64,000 bases of DNA from positions 1 through 64,000 of the forward strand of contig CAJNOL010001327.1 of NCBI GenBank assembly GCA_905250125.1, written 5' to 3'. Positions 12,394 to 25,500 of the stretch are shown here, piece by piece. The DNA is from Rotaria sordida (lineage: Eukaryota > Rotifera > Eurotatoria > Philodinida > Philodinidae). The notes below the pieces were generated by a model. It saw only the letters and a program-made list of their open reading frames with translations, was not told the DNA's origin and ran no database searches. The position numbers were made by a program, and so were the translations under genes. Position 1 is the stretch's first letter. Each line of letters begins with the position of its first letter.

Positions 12394-12927
12394 ATGGTTT
12401 ATATACGATTTCATTTACCTGTATTGTTATCTTCTTATTCGATTGTTACACGTAATGTAAATTATAATCTTATTCGATTATATTCTATTTATCTTATGTT
12501 TTGTTCTCAAATAATTTTATCATCATGTTCAAAATTTGACGATAAAGCATTAACTATTGCTAAATCGATCGATGATTATACTTGTCAAAATTATGTATTT
12601 ACTTGTTTTTTTCGTCAACGACATCATACATCATATAATAATCAACAACAACAACATGATAATTGTAAATTTCTTTTAATTTTACATTCATGTCTTTATT
12701 ATGATACCGATACAATACGCAGATGTCATCAATCAAAACTCAATCCTGCTAAAATAAATCTTCGTGATGAAGCACCAAAACATTGTTTTACATCATCTGT
12801 ATATAAAAATTTTTATGTTCAACATCTGCGTTCGATTTCACCAGCAAGAACTACTGTCAAGTGCCAAATATTCATACTTCTTTTCTTACTTATCTCATGT
12901 GTCATTAAGATAAAAGTGTGTTGTTGA
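12394..12927 (+). CDS. Orphan cysteine-rich, probably membrane-anchored protein
   Basis: I do not recognise this protein. The frame is open for 177 codons from ATG 12394. Codon choice matches the neighbouring real genes (TTA Leu, CGA/CGT Arg, CAA Gln) and differs from the noise ORFs. A splice-acceptor-like tract (poly-T then TTATTAG, 12360-12376) ends 17 nt before the ATG, suggesting a spliced or trans-spliced leader. The N-terminus has a hydrophobic stretch ending near LMFCSQIILSSC, possibly a signal or anchor. A middle region of about 110 residues carries evenly spaced cysteines (SSC, YTC, FTC, NCK, HSC, RRC, KHC). The end is CQIFILLFLLISCVIKIK plus VCC, a typical C-terminal membrane helix or GPI-type tail. 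It may be an extracellular disulfide-rich domain. The first exon could be missing, and the gene could be lineage-specific. It is convergent with COMMD5. Confidence 0.5.
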   Translation: MVYIRFHLPVLLSSYSIVTRNVNYNLIRLYSIYLMFCSQIILSSCSKFDDKALTIAKSIDDYTCQNYVFTCFFRQRHHTSYNNQQQQHDNCKFLLILHSCLYYDTDTIRRCHQSKLNPAKINLRDEAPKHCFTSSVYKNFYVQHLRSISPARTTVKCQIFILLFLLISCVIKIKVCC

Positions 12928-13690
12928 CATTACTTTTCTGTGAATGTAAAAGACATGTGCCATCGCTTTATTAAAAATTTTTAAGATGAAGCACATAGAA
13001 AAAAGAAAAGAAAAGACAATTTCATTTTCTCAGGTGACAAACACATGAATACTTTGTTCATTTACGTATTTTATACAATGATAATACAATGAAAGTATTG
13101 CCTGCTGTGAGAATTAGAACAGGCAACTAGACTACATTCCGAAAATTGATTGCTAATGCATTTCGTGCATGTTCTTCCTTCTTCATCCGTTGATCAAGTT
13201 ACAACAACAATGCCATAGGGGTAGAACGAGATTGTGTTAAACAAGCATTTTTTTTTCTTTCTTTTTTTCTTTTTTCCCTTCCATTAATGCATATATTACA
13301 TCTATTAAGTTCATCTTTAACGATGAGAATCTCTAGTGACATATCGCATCAACATTTTTCTTCGATTACTGATCGAAATGCGTACATCATCGATCGGTTG
13401 AACCATTATATTATATTTTATTTTAACATAAGTCAAAAAAAAGAAATAGAAAGGTCATATAGCATTTGTACTTTAGGGAATAAATTGCACGCTCTAGAGT
13501 TTAATCAACGTTTGTATCAACTGATTTTCATGTCATTCATAGTTTTTGTTCATCAAAAGAAAAAAAAAAGAGGAAATCACGACAATCATATTGAAAGAAG
13601 AAAGAACAAAATGGGAATAGGAAATTACTGGTATGTAATTATTCAAGTGATAAAATAAATAGACCAATAATATTGAAGAAGTTTATTTTG
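12928..13690. other. Intergenic between convergent orphan gene and COMMD5
   Basis: This 763-bp stretch separates two 3' ends. The plus-strand ORF at 13287-13658 has a lysine- and histidine-rich low-complexity translation and no splice or family support. I see nothing else. Confidence 0.5.
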
Positions 13691-14747
13691 TTATGTTTCA
13701 AGTAGTTTTAATGCTTGTTTTCCATCAACTTCTTCCATTTCTTTCAAAAGTAGTGCTGTATTATAACGTAATTCATTGAATTTTTTTATTGGAACCTTAC
13801 AAAGAGAAAATTAACTTATTTAATTAAAAAACGAACAATGAAAATATTCAATTTTTATTTTACTTCAAATGTTAAACATCGATTATCAGTTGTATGAAAT
13901 TGAAAGAAAAGTAATGGTTCAATACAACGTGATAAAGATCTAAAAGCAAATAATAGATAAAAAAAGAAAAAAAAAAAGAACAATCTAATCTCGATTTATA
14001 CGCTGTAGTTAGTGTAACATCAAGATTCCAATCAAATGATTGAAGAAATGGAAGACGAGGACGATCACGTTCTTGAATAATATTATATAATTGATCACGT
14101 CTATTAAATGAAATAATAACAAATAAAAGCAAATTTACTTTAGACATTGTATACATACTTAGTACCAAATAGAATATTATGGAATTCTTCAATTATTTGT
14201 TCGGAAAATCTAAAGAATAAAAGAAAAAAAAAGAAAAGAAATTGTTTCTATTTCTAAGAAAAATATTTATTTATACTTTAAATCACGTAAATCATCTTTA
14301 AATATCTGAAATTAGAATAAAAGAATTTTTATTTTTGATTCTTTAATAATTAATATGTATATATATATATATTACATCTGATTTAAGAAATGCCGCAGGT
14401 GGTTTTAATGCTAAACGAAGAACATGAACAAAACCATTGAAAATAACTAATAAATTTTCAATAGAAATTGAATGATTTTTTGAAAATTTCATTAAAATTT
14501 CAAGAGATGATGATGATGATGATGATGCTTGTTCATTTAAAATTTGAGCTTCACTCACTACAATCATATAAAGAAATTTTCATAAATGAACAATTTGTTG
14601 GTTTTTGTTTTCTTTACTTGAAATAAGTTTTTGAATTGCTTGTAATGGTAATGAATTACATTCTTTAAGTTTTTGTACACATAATGATATTGTTTTTGGT
14701 GTAGTCCATCCATAGAATGGATCTTGATAAGAATGATGATCAGGCAT
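13691..14747 (-). CDS. COMMD5: COMM domain-containing protein 5 (COMMD5)
   Basis: COMMD proteins assemble into the Commander complex with CCDC22/CCDC93, which recycles cargo from endosomes. Seven minus-strand exons: 14747-14618, 14557-14376, 14305-14277, 14209-14159, 14100-14002, 13939-13864 and 13795-13691. They sum to 224 codons (223 aa), essentially the human COMMD5 length. The COMM domain occupies about residues 145-223. It opens with PRLPFLQSFDWNLDVTLTTA (the conserved Trp of the family) and continues LSRCIEPLLFFQFHTTDNRC. It ends CLTFEVPIKKFNELRYNTAL then LLKEMEE, close to the FEVPxxKFxELRYxxALxLKEM pattern of COMMD5. The N-terminal helical half is more divergent and includes a seven-serine run from a GAT microsatellite (read on the minus strand). 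A minus-strand AATAAA (13687-13682) starts only 3 nt after the stop. Start choice is the only ATG upstream of the first donor. Confidence 0.9.
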
Positions 14748-16674
14748 TTAAATAAAAATTTGATTTAATAGAAAGATTCTTAACCAAAAAATAAAAGCAG
14801 AATAAATATGACAAGGTGAGACAAGAACGAAAGAAAAAAACAATATACAGATGGAGCTATTAGGTAAACTTTGAAACGAAATTCTTTTTTGTATAAATTC
14901 TTAAATCGTAAGCAACGATTAATATTCAAGTTTATGTATAATGTAATGATGCATGCTTTGTTTTTTGATTAGAAGGCAAGATACGCCTTGAGAAAAGCGA
15001 TATTTCTTCATAGATTTATTTGTGCTTTTGAAATAAGACATTCTACAAAATGCACATATGATCATATCAAGTTTGTATTTTTTTTTGTAGAATTTTCTAG
15101 AGAATTAATTTATCTTCTTATTTTTGTAATCGAAATAAAACTTTATAAAATAAGTCAGTCGAAAAATATTCGATTGCTTTTAGAAAAACAAATAAAATTT
15201 TTGTTTGCACACGCTTTTTATTAAACAAATAGAGCTTGTTACCAAATATGTGTAGTAAATTTTGACAGCACATTTGACGTAGAAACATTTTATTAATACA
15301 AAGTCTCGTAGGTATTTGCTTAGAATTTAAAAACGGCGTTGGAAAAATAAAATAAATTTGTATGAGCAATAGACGCTATTTTCTTAATCGCACAACGCAG
15401 TCTATGAACTTCTTTTTGTAACTTCGTTTCAAATTAATATTAATAGAAGTTTATAGAGAATTAAATTCCGTATCTTGTGATAGGAAAGTTAAAATTACAT
15501 ATTATTTCTCATTAAGAATATTTGCAAACGAAAGAATGTTTTAAAAATTTTGCCGTACTCGATATATCGATATTAGAAAACAGATTAGATATGAAATCGA
15601 AAGATACAAATACTTTAATTTTTAGTTTTCCAACTGTTTGGACAAAAAACATATCCATGGAATTCGAATCGAACAAAAGCCGCTGGTAAATCGTTCCATA
15701 TAATGGGCACTATGACGACAGTTCAGCATTTTATCCAGCGTGGGGCCGAAAGTGAGGGAGAACACACTTCTGCAAATCAGATTGACCCTCTTGAAGCATG
15801 AGATTGTCTCTCCGAAAGAGAAAATTCGGATAAAACTCTGCGACCGTTATATACCTGTCGAATTTTCTTTCCTTTATGTAAATTTAAAATTTATCATTGA
15901 GAAAAGCTCATTCGTTTCAGATTGAAGATTAGGATAAACAGAATCATTATGTAAGAATTTTCTGCGATATATATTTGCAATTTGAAATAGCCTAGTTTGA
16001 AACGAAATGCATTTAAACATATATATTATGTGAGAAGAAAAACAAACAGTAGAGATTACAATTTGTTTTTTTTTTTCTCTTTTATAATTCATTTAGATGT
16101 TGAAGAAGTTCATTAACAGAGATTAGTCCATTGAAAATTTGAAATTTTTCTTTCTTGATAATTTTCGAATAAATCTATCGTGAATAATTCTCTAACATAT
16201 TCGATTAATCAAAAAAAAAACAATAATTATTGTTTGCTCAAGATTTCTATCACACCAACAATAGATTAAACGTAAATATAGTGGCGCCACTTATCAGTTT
16301 TCATCAATTTACATAAGAGAAAATTTTAAAAGACAACATAAAGAACTAAAAAATTAATTTTCTTTCGTTTTTTTTCTTAATAATACAATGTAATAACAAT
16401 ACTATGAAAATATTAATTTAACATTTGATCTTTCTTTGATTGACATTGATACCTTGACAACATCAATAATAATGATGATCATAACATGTGCAACATTGTT
16501 AAAAAGAAAAAAAAAAAAGAAAAGAAATTTTTTATTTTGTTCCTTTTAGCGATCTGTTCTTTGTTGTTTCAATTAATCTCTCACATTGATTATCCGGTAA
16601 TTAATGATGGTGCTTTCTATATTTTGGTGCTTTTAAATTATTTTATTAATCTATAAAAAGAAACACAAAAGATA
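14748..16674. other. Divergent intergenic region COMMD5 / TTLL4
   Basis: About 1.9 kb lies between the divergent starts. Most is AT-rich with poly-A/T. A patch at about 15640-15870 is noticeably more GC-rich and has longer open translation than its surroundings (see findings). No gene is supported. Confidence 0.5.
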
Positions 16675-19085
16675 ATGAACAGAAATGGCCTTGTATTTGT
16701 TCCACGTGAACCACCAAAACGTGTTATTCTTTATCCAACTCAGGATTCATCCAATCAACAACAACAACAACAACAACCAAATGGACTATATGCGAGAGCA
16801 AAGACAGCTCTTGTAACTAGTAATCATAATGGAACAACCGAACAATTCAATAATAATACTCACCTTTCACGGCAGCAACAGTTCTCTAGTCCAATGAATA
16901 ACATATCAAAATCCACTGAAAAATCTGGTAAAATTCTCAGATTTTCATTTCATACTTTTTACATCTCAAATTTTTTTTAGATAATGATAGAACAGGAGTT
17001 AATGCTTCAGGGTAGGTTACATTTTATTTTTTAGTTTTACTAAAAACATCATTTATTTATTCCAATTTAGACAACCAATATCTTTAAATGTTGGTCAAAA
17101 ACTTCAAGTTCCCTACAATGCAAATCCATTTTTTCGTCCTAAAATTATTCCAAATCAACAACCAACAACAGTAAATACAACTTTACTATCATCAACTCGT
17201 GATTCATCAGCAGTATCTACAAATTCTAATATTCAAACAATAATACCTTCATCAAAAACAATAATAGCAAATAGAGAAAAATCATCTATTTATTCTAAAA
17301 CTCAAAATCCACTTATTTTATCTAATGAACGAACACAAGATTCTGAAACAACAATTAGTACATCTTCTATACAAGATGATAATCGTCGTTGGGCTCAATC
17401 TGTTCCATCAGCATCTATTGCACGACGTACTGTTAGCGATGAACGTCCGAATGGAACATTAAAACCAACAGATATTAATGTAAGTTATATGAATATATAT
17501 ATGCTCTATCTACATTTTTCTATTTTTAAAGATAATAAATCCGATAAATAATGATACTCTCAAACAGAAAGGTACTTCAGCTACAGATATTGTTATCTCT
17601 CTTATGGATACATGGGTAAAATATTTTATCTTTTTTGTTTTCATATTAAAAAAAACAATAAAAATTCTCTTATGATTTAAGCGTGCACCAATAAATTTTG
17701 GAAATACATCAGCTATTAATATATTTCCTCGTACTAATATTATAAAAGATGATTCAACAATACCTAGTCAAACATTATCTACAGGTGAAAAAATACCTAA
17801 TACACCACCATTTTTAACTAGTGGTACTTCATCAACAGCAAGTAATAATAATCAAAATTGGAAAAAAGCTTTATTAGCTAATTTTCAAAAAAATTCTCGT
17901 AATATTCCAACAGCTAAATTATTTCATTCTAAACAAACAACAATACCATCACAACCATCAACAACAATAATTAATGATACAACAATAAATCAACAACAAC
18001 AAAAATCTGAACGAACAATAAGTTATAATGGAATTAATAATGAACGTACATTTCAAGCTAGTGAAAATACACCAAATATACAATCAATTATAAGAAAATC
18101 AAGTGAAAATGTTCGAGTTACACAACAAGATGATAACAATAATAATAATATCGAACGTTCAACATCTTTACAGGTTTTTTATTTTTTTATTTAATCATTC
18201 TAAAATAATTTTCTTTTAAATAAATCTATATTATAGATTCAAGGATCTACGTATTCTAATCAAATAACAACAACAAATAAAACTGAAGATACAATCAAAC
18301 CAATAGAAATATCAAACTCAGAAAATATTCCACATATGCCTATATCGATTCCAGCAGCATTAATTACAAATAAACCACCAGCTAATGTTGAACAACAAAG
18401 AGCAATTATTACAAGAGTAAAGAAATTTTATACAAATATCTTTATATCTATATATATATATATATATAATATTTTAGGTTATGATACGTCGAGATTTTGT
18501 TAAAACAACGGAAACAAAACCACCTATACCAACAGCAGCTAATATACGTTCATTTATTCCTTCAAGATCAGCTAAACCTGGTGGTCTTCCAACAAATAAT
18601 ATTATTCAAGTAGCAACTATAACAGAAAATAATACTATAATAAATTCTAATATAAATTCTAATCGTATGTATCCATTACAACAACAATCACAGCAGCAAC
18701 AACAACAACAACAACAACAGCCGCAACGGCAACAATCACAACCACAACAACAACAACAACAACCACAACAACAGCAACAGCAACAACAACAATCAATACC
18801 TTTATCTCAAAAAAGTCTTTTATCATTTACATCAACTAATCCAACAATAAAAGAATCAATAAAAATTGAAAATAATCAACAACAATTAAATGTCATAACT
18901 AATGATGGAATAACTTCAATATCCATAATGAAAACGCAACAATCACAAATATCTATAAATACTGGTCCTGCTTTTCGATCAAGTAGTTTATCAGCTGCTA
19001 ATGCTGAATTACGAAGAAAAAAAGAAGAAATTAATAATAAAATAAAAAAGAGAGCCGTTAGTGCATCGGCTGTATCAAATGACGG
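16675..19085 (+). CDS. TTLL4: Long disordered N-terminal region, probably of TTLL4 (seven exons before the assembly gap)
   Basis: Exons: 16675-16927, 16981-17011, 17071-17479, 17568-17615, 17682-18173, 18237-18416 and 18478-19085. They keep one frame for 673 codons and end in phase 2 at a GTAAGA donor (19086). Acceptor 17532 is an in-frame alternative that would add 12 codons to exon 4. The product is low complexity: Q/N/S/T-rich with a long polyglutamine tract encoded at about 18676-18792 and no folded domain. The last exon ends in a basic coiled segment, NAELRRKKEEINNKIKKRAV. Vertebrate TTLL4 has a comparable unstructured N-terminus of several hundred residues. The same-strand TTLL4 exons resume after the gap, so one gene with a roughly 3.5-kb intron plus gap is the simplest reading. 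A separate gene ending inside the gap remains possible. Confidence 0.68.
18676..18792 (+). repeat. CAA/CAG microsatellite encoding polyglutamine
   Basis: A run of mostly CAA and CAG codons, broken by CCA, CGG and TCA, encodes long Q stretches inside the exon 18478-19085. The mixed codons make it less slippage-prone than a pure repeat. Confidence 0.85.
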
Positions 19086-22000
19086 GTAAGACTAACAAAA
19101 TAGTTAATTTTTATACTGCTGAAAGAATTTTATAAAGTGGAAAGACCTTTTCTTTCCTTATGTAAAATCGGAAATACACGTAAGAAGAAAAAGAAAAGTT
19201 GATTGTTCATATTGATTGAAACAAAAGTCATTTTATTGTAAAGAAAATTAAATAACATTGATCTATTTTATTAGTAGATTAAAATCAAAAGAATAACATT
19301 GATTATACAAAAAAAAGAAATGCTTTATAAAGATTGTATTAACTAATAAGCTGTGCTAAGCTAACACCTAATAAACAAAATTCAATAAGTGAGTTCATTT
19401 ATTTCACTATTATACTATGGCTAATCAAAAGATTATCTCAGTTAATTATTTTATACTTAATCGTGTAGCTTTGATGACAGTTTTAGCAGAGTCATTGATA
19501 AGATAATCATACATGTAGAATGTTGGTTTCTTCCATATGCTAATGATATCGATACAACGATCAGATCTGTTACATTTTATGCAGAGTAGTTTAGTTTAGA
19601 GTAGACAAGTGTGGTTTTTTTTTTCTTTTTTTAATTTGATTAATATGATAAAAGAAATGAAGAAAATATTTTAAAAAGAATTTTTTTCATAGCATCTATA
19701 CCGTAAACTCAATTTTTTGCGTCACTAAGTAATCATATAATTAATGAAGGTATCTTATCGACGATAAATATACAGCGTGGATCGTAAATAATTACGCAAA
19801 AAAAAATCCAGTGTCTCCAATTTACTTTAATCGATCGGACTGATTTTTTTTCTCGGTATTGGAAGACTCGTCAAAGTTCTTATTCACGTAGAAACGATTA
19901 AATAGATATTGTGAAGAACAAATACTATTGATCTCAATGAAAAAATATACTATTAGTCGAAAGTATTTTATCCTGCGATTCCAGCTACTCTTAAAAGTAG
20001 ACATATGAAATTTTTAATCTATATACTGCTTCAGAAATGTAGGTCAATCCGACCCTATTCACTTTTAGTTGAAGAGGAGTTACGATCTATGTCAAGCCAT
20101 CTCACTATGAATTCTATAATTCAAGAACGGAAAGAGCTTATGACTCGGCGAACCAATCATTACGTAGTTCTTTAATGCACCTATGTAGACTATGAATTTC
20201 ATCTAAGCGTTCAGAAGCTATGAAACTATCGTACATTATAATTCCTCTTCAGCTCAAACAATAAAGATCGAGCTCGTCTCGTTAGCCTACATTTTTTAAG
20301 ATAGCACATATACTAAAAATTTCAGAGATATAGTCTTAAGATCGACTGAAATCATAGGAAAATACTTTGTGCCAGTAATGTGCAAATATTTATTGAGGTC
20401 AATAATGCTAACTCAAAATAATATTCATTGACGGTTTTCTTATGAATCAAAACTATAACCGAAAAACAAATACGCCCGATTAATTAAAGTAGATTGAAGC
20501 TGTTGAGAGTTTTCATCGTTTAGTTATTAATGAGCTACTATGTATTTTCTTTGACTTCTAATACGATAAAGTTTACAAAAAAGAACACGGACGATATACG
20601 TCATTCCTCGTTTTACCTCTCGATGATTGCTGCAGGATTCATTCAATGGTTTCACATCTTTTTTTATATTCCAGGCCATTCGAAAATTTGTGAAACACAT
20701 TTAATTTACTAGTCAATATTTTCGTTGATAATATACATCACACAACACATCTCTAAGAAGTATTTTGCCTGCAATTAGAAAAGACTTATAAGAAAAAATA
20801 TTATTTCTTTTTTTAAACTTATTTGTTTTAAACGTCATTTTCTTTTAAAAACAAAACAATAAAACAAAATAAAATCTTTTTTTAGCAACCAACAATAGTT
20901 CACAAAGTTCTCTATAACCAACATAGAGTTAGTTGTAGATTATGCGGTTCGATTTTTTATTCAATGATGTTTTTGATAATGTTCACTAACGTGAACATTC
21001 AGGGATGCAGTGTTAATCAGTGTTATAGTTTTCAGGATAATTGCGTAAATCTAAATGCTTGCTGATTATCATTGATTTGTACATAGTTTATGTTTTGTGT
21101 ATGATATTCAACTCCATATATCATGAATCAATTAATTTAAATAAAACAGAAGCAAATAGTCCTCTTTTTATGATAATTAAAAAGAAATACAAAATGTCAC
21201 AGAAAAGTGTACGATCTAAAGATGTCCATGCATAAGGTTAATTAGAGTAGTTGTATGCATTTTAAATGTTTCTCAATTGAATATAGCGAAGAAATTTTAA
21301 ATACTTATGCTACGTAGTTATAATTTGCCTTATTATTTTTTTGATGAATATGATTTATAAATAAATTGACCAATTCGAAAATATATTAAGAAATATCAAC
21401 ATTGCTTCTATAATTTCTCAATTTCCGTTTTTGTATTTTTCTTTTCAATATAAACAATTATTTAGAAGTTTTTTATTATTGTTATTATTTCTCAAGGAAA
21501 GATCATGCAATTGAAAAAAAGAACAGGATATCCGGTATATTGAAAAAACTTTATTTATGCATCAATCTTATGGAGGATGCAACAACAACAAAAAAAAATT
21601 TTGTTTCATAGATGTATATGTTTTCATTCGTTTGTTTTATTTTAAAACTTTAAAAAGTGAAACTAAATCGATCATGTAATTAAATAAAATCTCTTTTCGA
21701 AGTCTTTCTATCAAAATATTAATCCGGTTAACTATTATATTACTTATTTGACATAATGAAAATTCACTTAATTCATATTGAATATATGCCAATCTTTTAA
21801 ATTCATTTTGTTTTTTGCCTCTCTACAGTCAACATTCGAAAAGTACTTCACTATGTCAAAAAAAAAGAAATCAATGGTATTTACACAACAACATTGCAAT
21901 AAAATAAGAGACATTCTGTGGGCTATATACACAAATATATATATATAATTTACTTTTTGAATACATACATTACATTTCACTTGTCTGTTGATTGATTCGA

Positions 22001-22465
22001 GTGATTTAAAAAGGAAATGTATAAAAAACTCTTTCACATTAAAGCTCAATTCCATTTATCCATTAAAATAAGAGAAAAAAAAAGAGAGAAAATTTTGACT
22101 TTGCTCACCATCGTTGCATGCTACCGATCAACATTATTGGACAATGTAAAGAAAGAAAAAAACGTAGTAAAAGAGCTTCATACGTATGTATGAGCAATGA
22201 AGCAAAATAATTCTTTGCTTTTTCTCTCTGTCTCTCTTTCTCTGTCTGTCCGTCTGTCTTATTCCATTTCTACCGTTCGATATAAAGAAAACACAAATAA
22301 TGGTCTGTTTTGATCGTCTCTTGTTTTTTACTTTGGCTGTTTTTTTCTAATGCCCTGAAATTGAAACCATTCTTTGATTTTTTCTTTTTCTCTATTTTCT
22401 GATGGTAACGAAGAGAAGGAGAGAACATAAAATGGAATTCATTATTTGGCAAAGAGAAAAAAAAA
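19086..22465. other. Presumed TTLL4 intron left of the assembly gap
   Basis: About 3.4 kb without recognisable coding sequence. A weak inverted repeat appears around 20060-20260, where AGTTGAAGAGGAGTTA pairs with TAATTCCTCTTCAGCT. The other ORFs here are short, stop-bounded and AT-driven. At least one further exon may hide in the gap. Confidence 0.5.
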
Positions 22466-22565
22466 NNNNNNNNNNNNNNNNNNNNNNNNNNNNNNNNNNN
22501 NNNNNNNNNNNNNNNNNNNNNNNNNNNNNNNNNNNNNNNNNNNNNNNNNNNNNNNNNNNNNNNNN
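22466..22565. other. Assembly gap (100 N)
   Basis: Exactly 100 N, the conventional placeholder for a gap of unknown size. It cuts the 5' side of the first TTLL4 exon that follows; translations across it are meaningless. Confidence 0.98.
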
Positions 22566-25500
22566 CCTCATCATGTATCTTTATCAAATTCAAATGGTAA
22601 TTATCAAAAGTTATTACAACGTCGTCAAGATTTATGTAATTCAGCTAGAAAACGACCAGAAATAACAGCAACCTTCGAACAAACAATAACATTTATTGAA
22701 CAATTAAAACGTAATCAACATAAATCAGTAACAGATATAAATCGTTTACCAATACAAATACCTCCAGAGAACAATAATGATAAAAAAACTTTAACACCAC
22801 AAGAATTAACTTATCAACTTAATTTAAAACTTGAATATCTTATACGAACACGCGTTATTGAACGACATCGTGTTATTACCCGAACAAATATTTTACCAAG
22901 AACACCAAGTAAATCAAGAACAACACCAAGAGAAAATTACAATCGAACAACACTATCAGATATCAGTCAATCAAGTCAAAAACTTGTTGTTTCACTATCG
23001 ACTACAACAACAAATACGACAATATTGCAAGATGATCTTGCTGATAAAGAGTCATTTGAAGAAAATGATGAGGTTTTTGAGGAGTTGATCGAAGAAGAAA
23101 ATATTAATTTTTTACAACAACAACAGTAAGAATTCTAAAGTGTCTTTTATAACCTATAGATTAGAAATATGATTGCGTCGTGTCGAAAAAACTCTATAAA
23201 TTCAAAAACTAATTCTCTATTCTTTCTAGAACACTGGATAAAGATCCATTTGAAGTAGAAGATGAAGAATATGAAGCCGAACTTGAAGAAGAATCAGTTC
23301 GTAGTTCAGAAAGTGATGGTATGTCTTACAATTATTTATAAAATTCGAAATATATATATTTTTTTCTTTCTTCTCATTTTTAATAGTTGAGGCAGACAGT
23401 GCATTTCCGCTCGATCCAGCTTTACTTCTCTCCGATAAAAGTAAGTATTAATTAATTTTAAAATGAAATAAATATCTTTTCTTTCTTATATAGCTCGTAG
23501 AGTTGGTAATACAGAAGTTAAACCTGGTCTCATACCAAGTTTATTTATTAATGTTCCACCAACTATTCGATTTTGTACAGAAAATCAACGAAGTATAAAT
23601 TTCATTTTTTTTTTAAATAAGTCTCTTTATTTTAATCTTATTATATTTAGTTGAACCACTTCCATTACCATTACGAAAAATGATGAAATGGAAAATGAGT
23701 ACAATAACACCAAATGTTGTTAAAAATACTATAACACGTTCTGGTTTTCGTTTAATTAACAGTAAGTTTTATCTAAACTAAATTTATTAAAATAAATTTT
23801 TTTGTTTTTTCGTTTCTTTTAGGTGATGGTAAGTTTCTCTTTTTTTATCAATTTTTTTTAAATAAATAAATTACTAATCTTTCTCACAGAGGGTAATGAT
23901 TGGCTTGGTACATGGTCACGTCATATGAAACCGATTTGTTTTAAAGCAATTCGTGAATATCAAAAGGTTAGCAACGAAAAGAAAAAAACAAAAAACAAGA
24001 TATAAGTTTTATTTATTAATGCAAATGTAGTCTAATAATGGTTTCATATTATTAGAAAAAGATTGTAATGTAATTCTTTTGAGATTAAAATATGAAACAA
24101 GTGTAGCTGTTGTAGATAATCACAGAGAGATTATTTTATTCTTTCTATTTTGAGACACATTTCTTCATCATCTTTTTACTTAATTATTCAATAATGCAAT
24201 AAGGAAGTAGGTCAGGTCAGATATTATAATGAGACGTTATTGACATACGATCTGTAATCGTATATCATCAAGGTTGCTTGCGGTTTGTGACGCAGGAGAA
24301 GTGGGGAATGTTTCTAAGGCTTCTATGAGGTTTCTATGGTTATGTCTGTCAAGGTTAATGAAGGTTCAAATTTTTACCTCTATACTTCAACACTTCTTTC
24401 AGATCGTGTTCCATAAAATGAACTTATATAATTTTATTTGTTTTATTCTTTCAAGGTCAATCACTTTCCAGGTTCATTTCAAATTGGTCGAAAAGATCGT
24501 CTATGGCGAAATTTATCACATATGCAAGCTGTACATTCAAGACGTGAATTTGATTTTGTACCACAAACATTTGTCTTACCAGCTGATCTCTTATTATTTA
24601 AACGTGTATTTGAAGAAATAACAGATACTAAAGAATCAAAATGGATTATTAAACCAGTGTGTATTTTAAAATTAAAAAATATATTTTTTTTTCATTAGTA
24701 AAGAAAAATAAATAAATAAATGTGTATTTTTCAGCCAGCTAGTGCTCGAGGGCAAGGTATTCGAGTAAGTGTTTATTTTTCATTATTTGAAAAAAAATAA
24801 CAGAAAAATATTCCATTTATTTAGGTTATTAGTAAAATGGAACATGTACCAAAAAAACGTCCAGTCATTGTACAAAAGTATATTTTTATTTCAAAAATGA
24901 AAATTATAATTTTGCTCTCTTTTTTTTTATTTTCAAAAAAAATAGATATATTGCTAATCCATATTTAATTAATGGACATAAATTTGATTTAAGACTTTAT
25001 GTTTATGTTACATCACATGATCCATTACGAATTTATCTTTTTGATGATGGTAAGAGTTTGTTTCTTTTTTTTTGAGATTTTTTTTTAAATAATTTTTTTT
25101 AAATAGGTTTAGCTCGATTTGCTTCGAGAAAGTATGTATTGTTAAAAAAAAAAGAAAAGAATTTTCAATAGAATTTACTTGAAAATAGATATTCTCCGGC
25201 AACTAAATCCTTAAGTGATCGTTTTATGCATTTGACGAATTATTCAATTAATCGTTATAATAGTGAATATAGAACAAATAATGATTCAGGTGCATGTACT
25301 GGGCATAAATGGTAAGTTAGATAGATGTTTGCAAAAAAAAAACAGATTTCATTTCTATGAATTTCATATATAGGAGTTTAAAAGCATTGTGGACATATTT
25401 GAAAAAACGTGATGTTGATGTAACAGATGTTATGGAAAAAATTAAAGATTTAATTATTAAAACAATTATTAGGTTTGTATGATTTAATTTATAGTTCAAA

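Noticed and set aside
13287..13658. 123-codon plus-strand ORF
   Set aside because: Low-complexity, lysine-rich end and no gene-like codon pattern; lies in the 3' intergenic space of two convergent genes.
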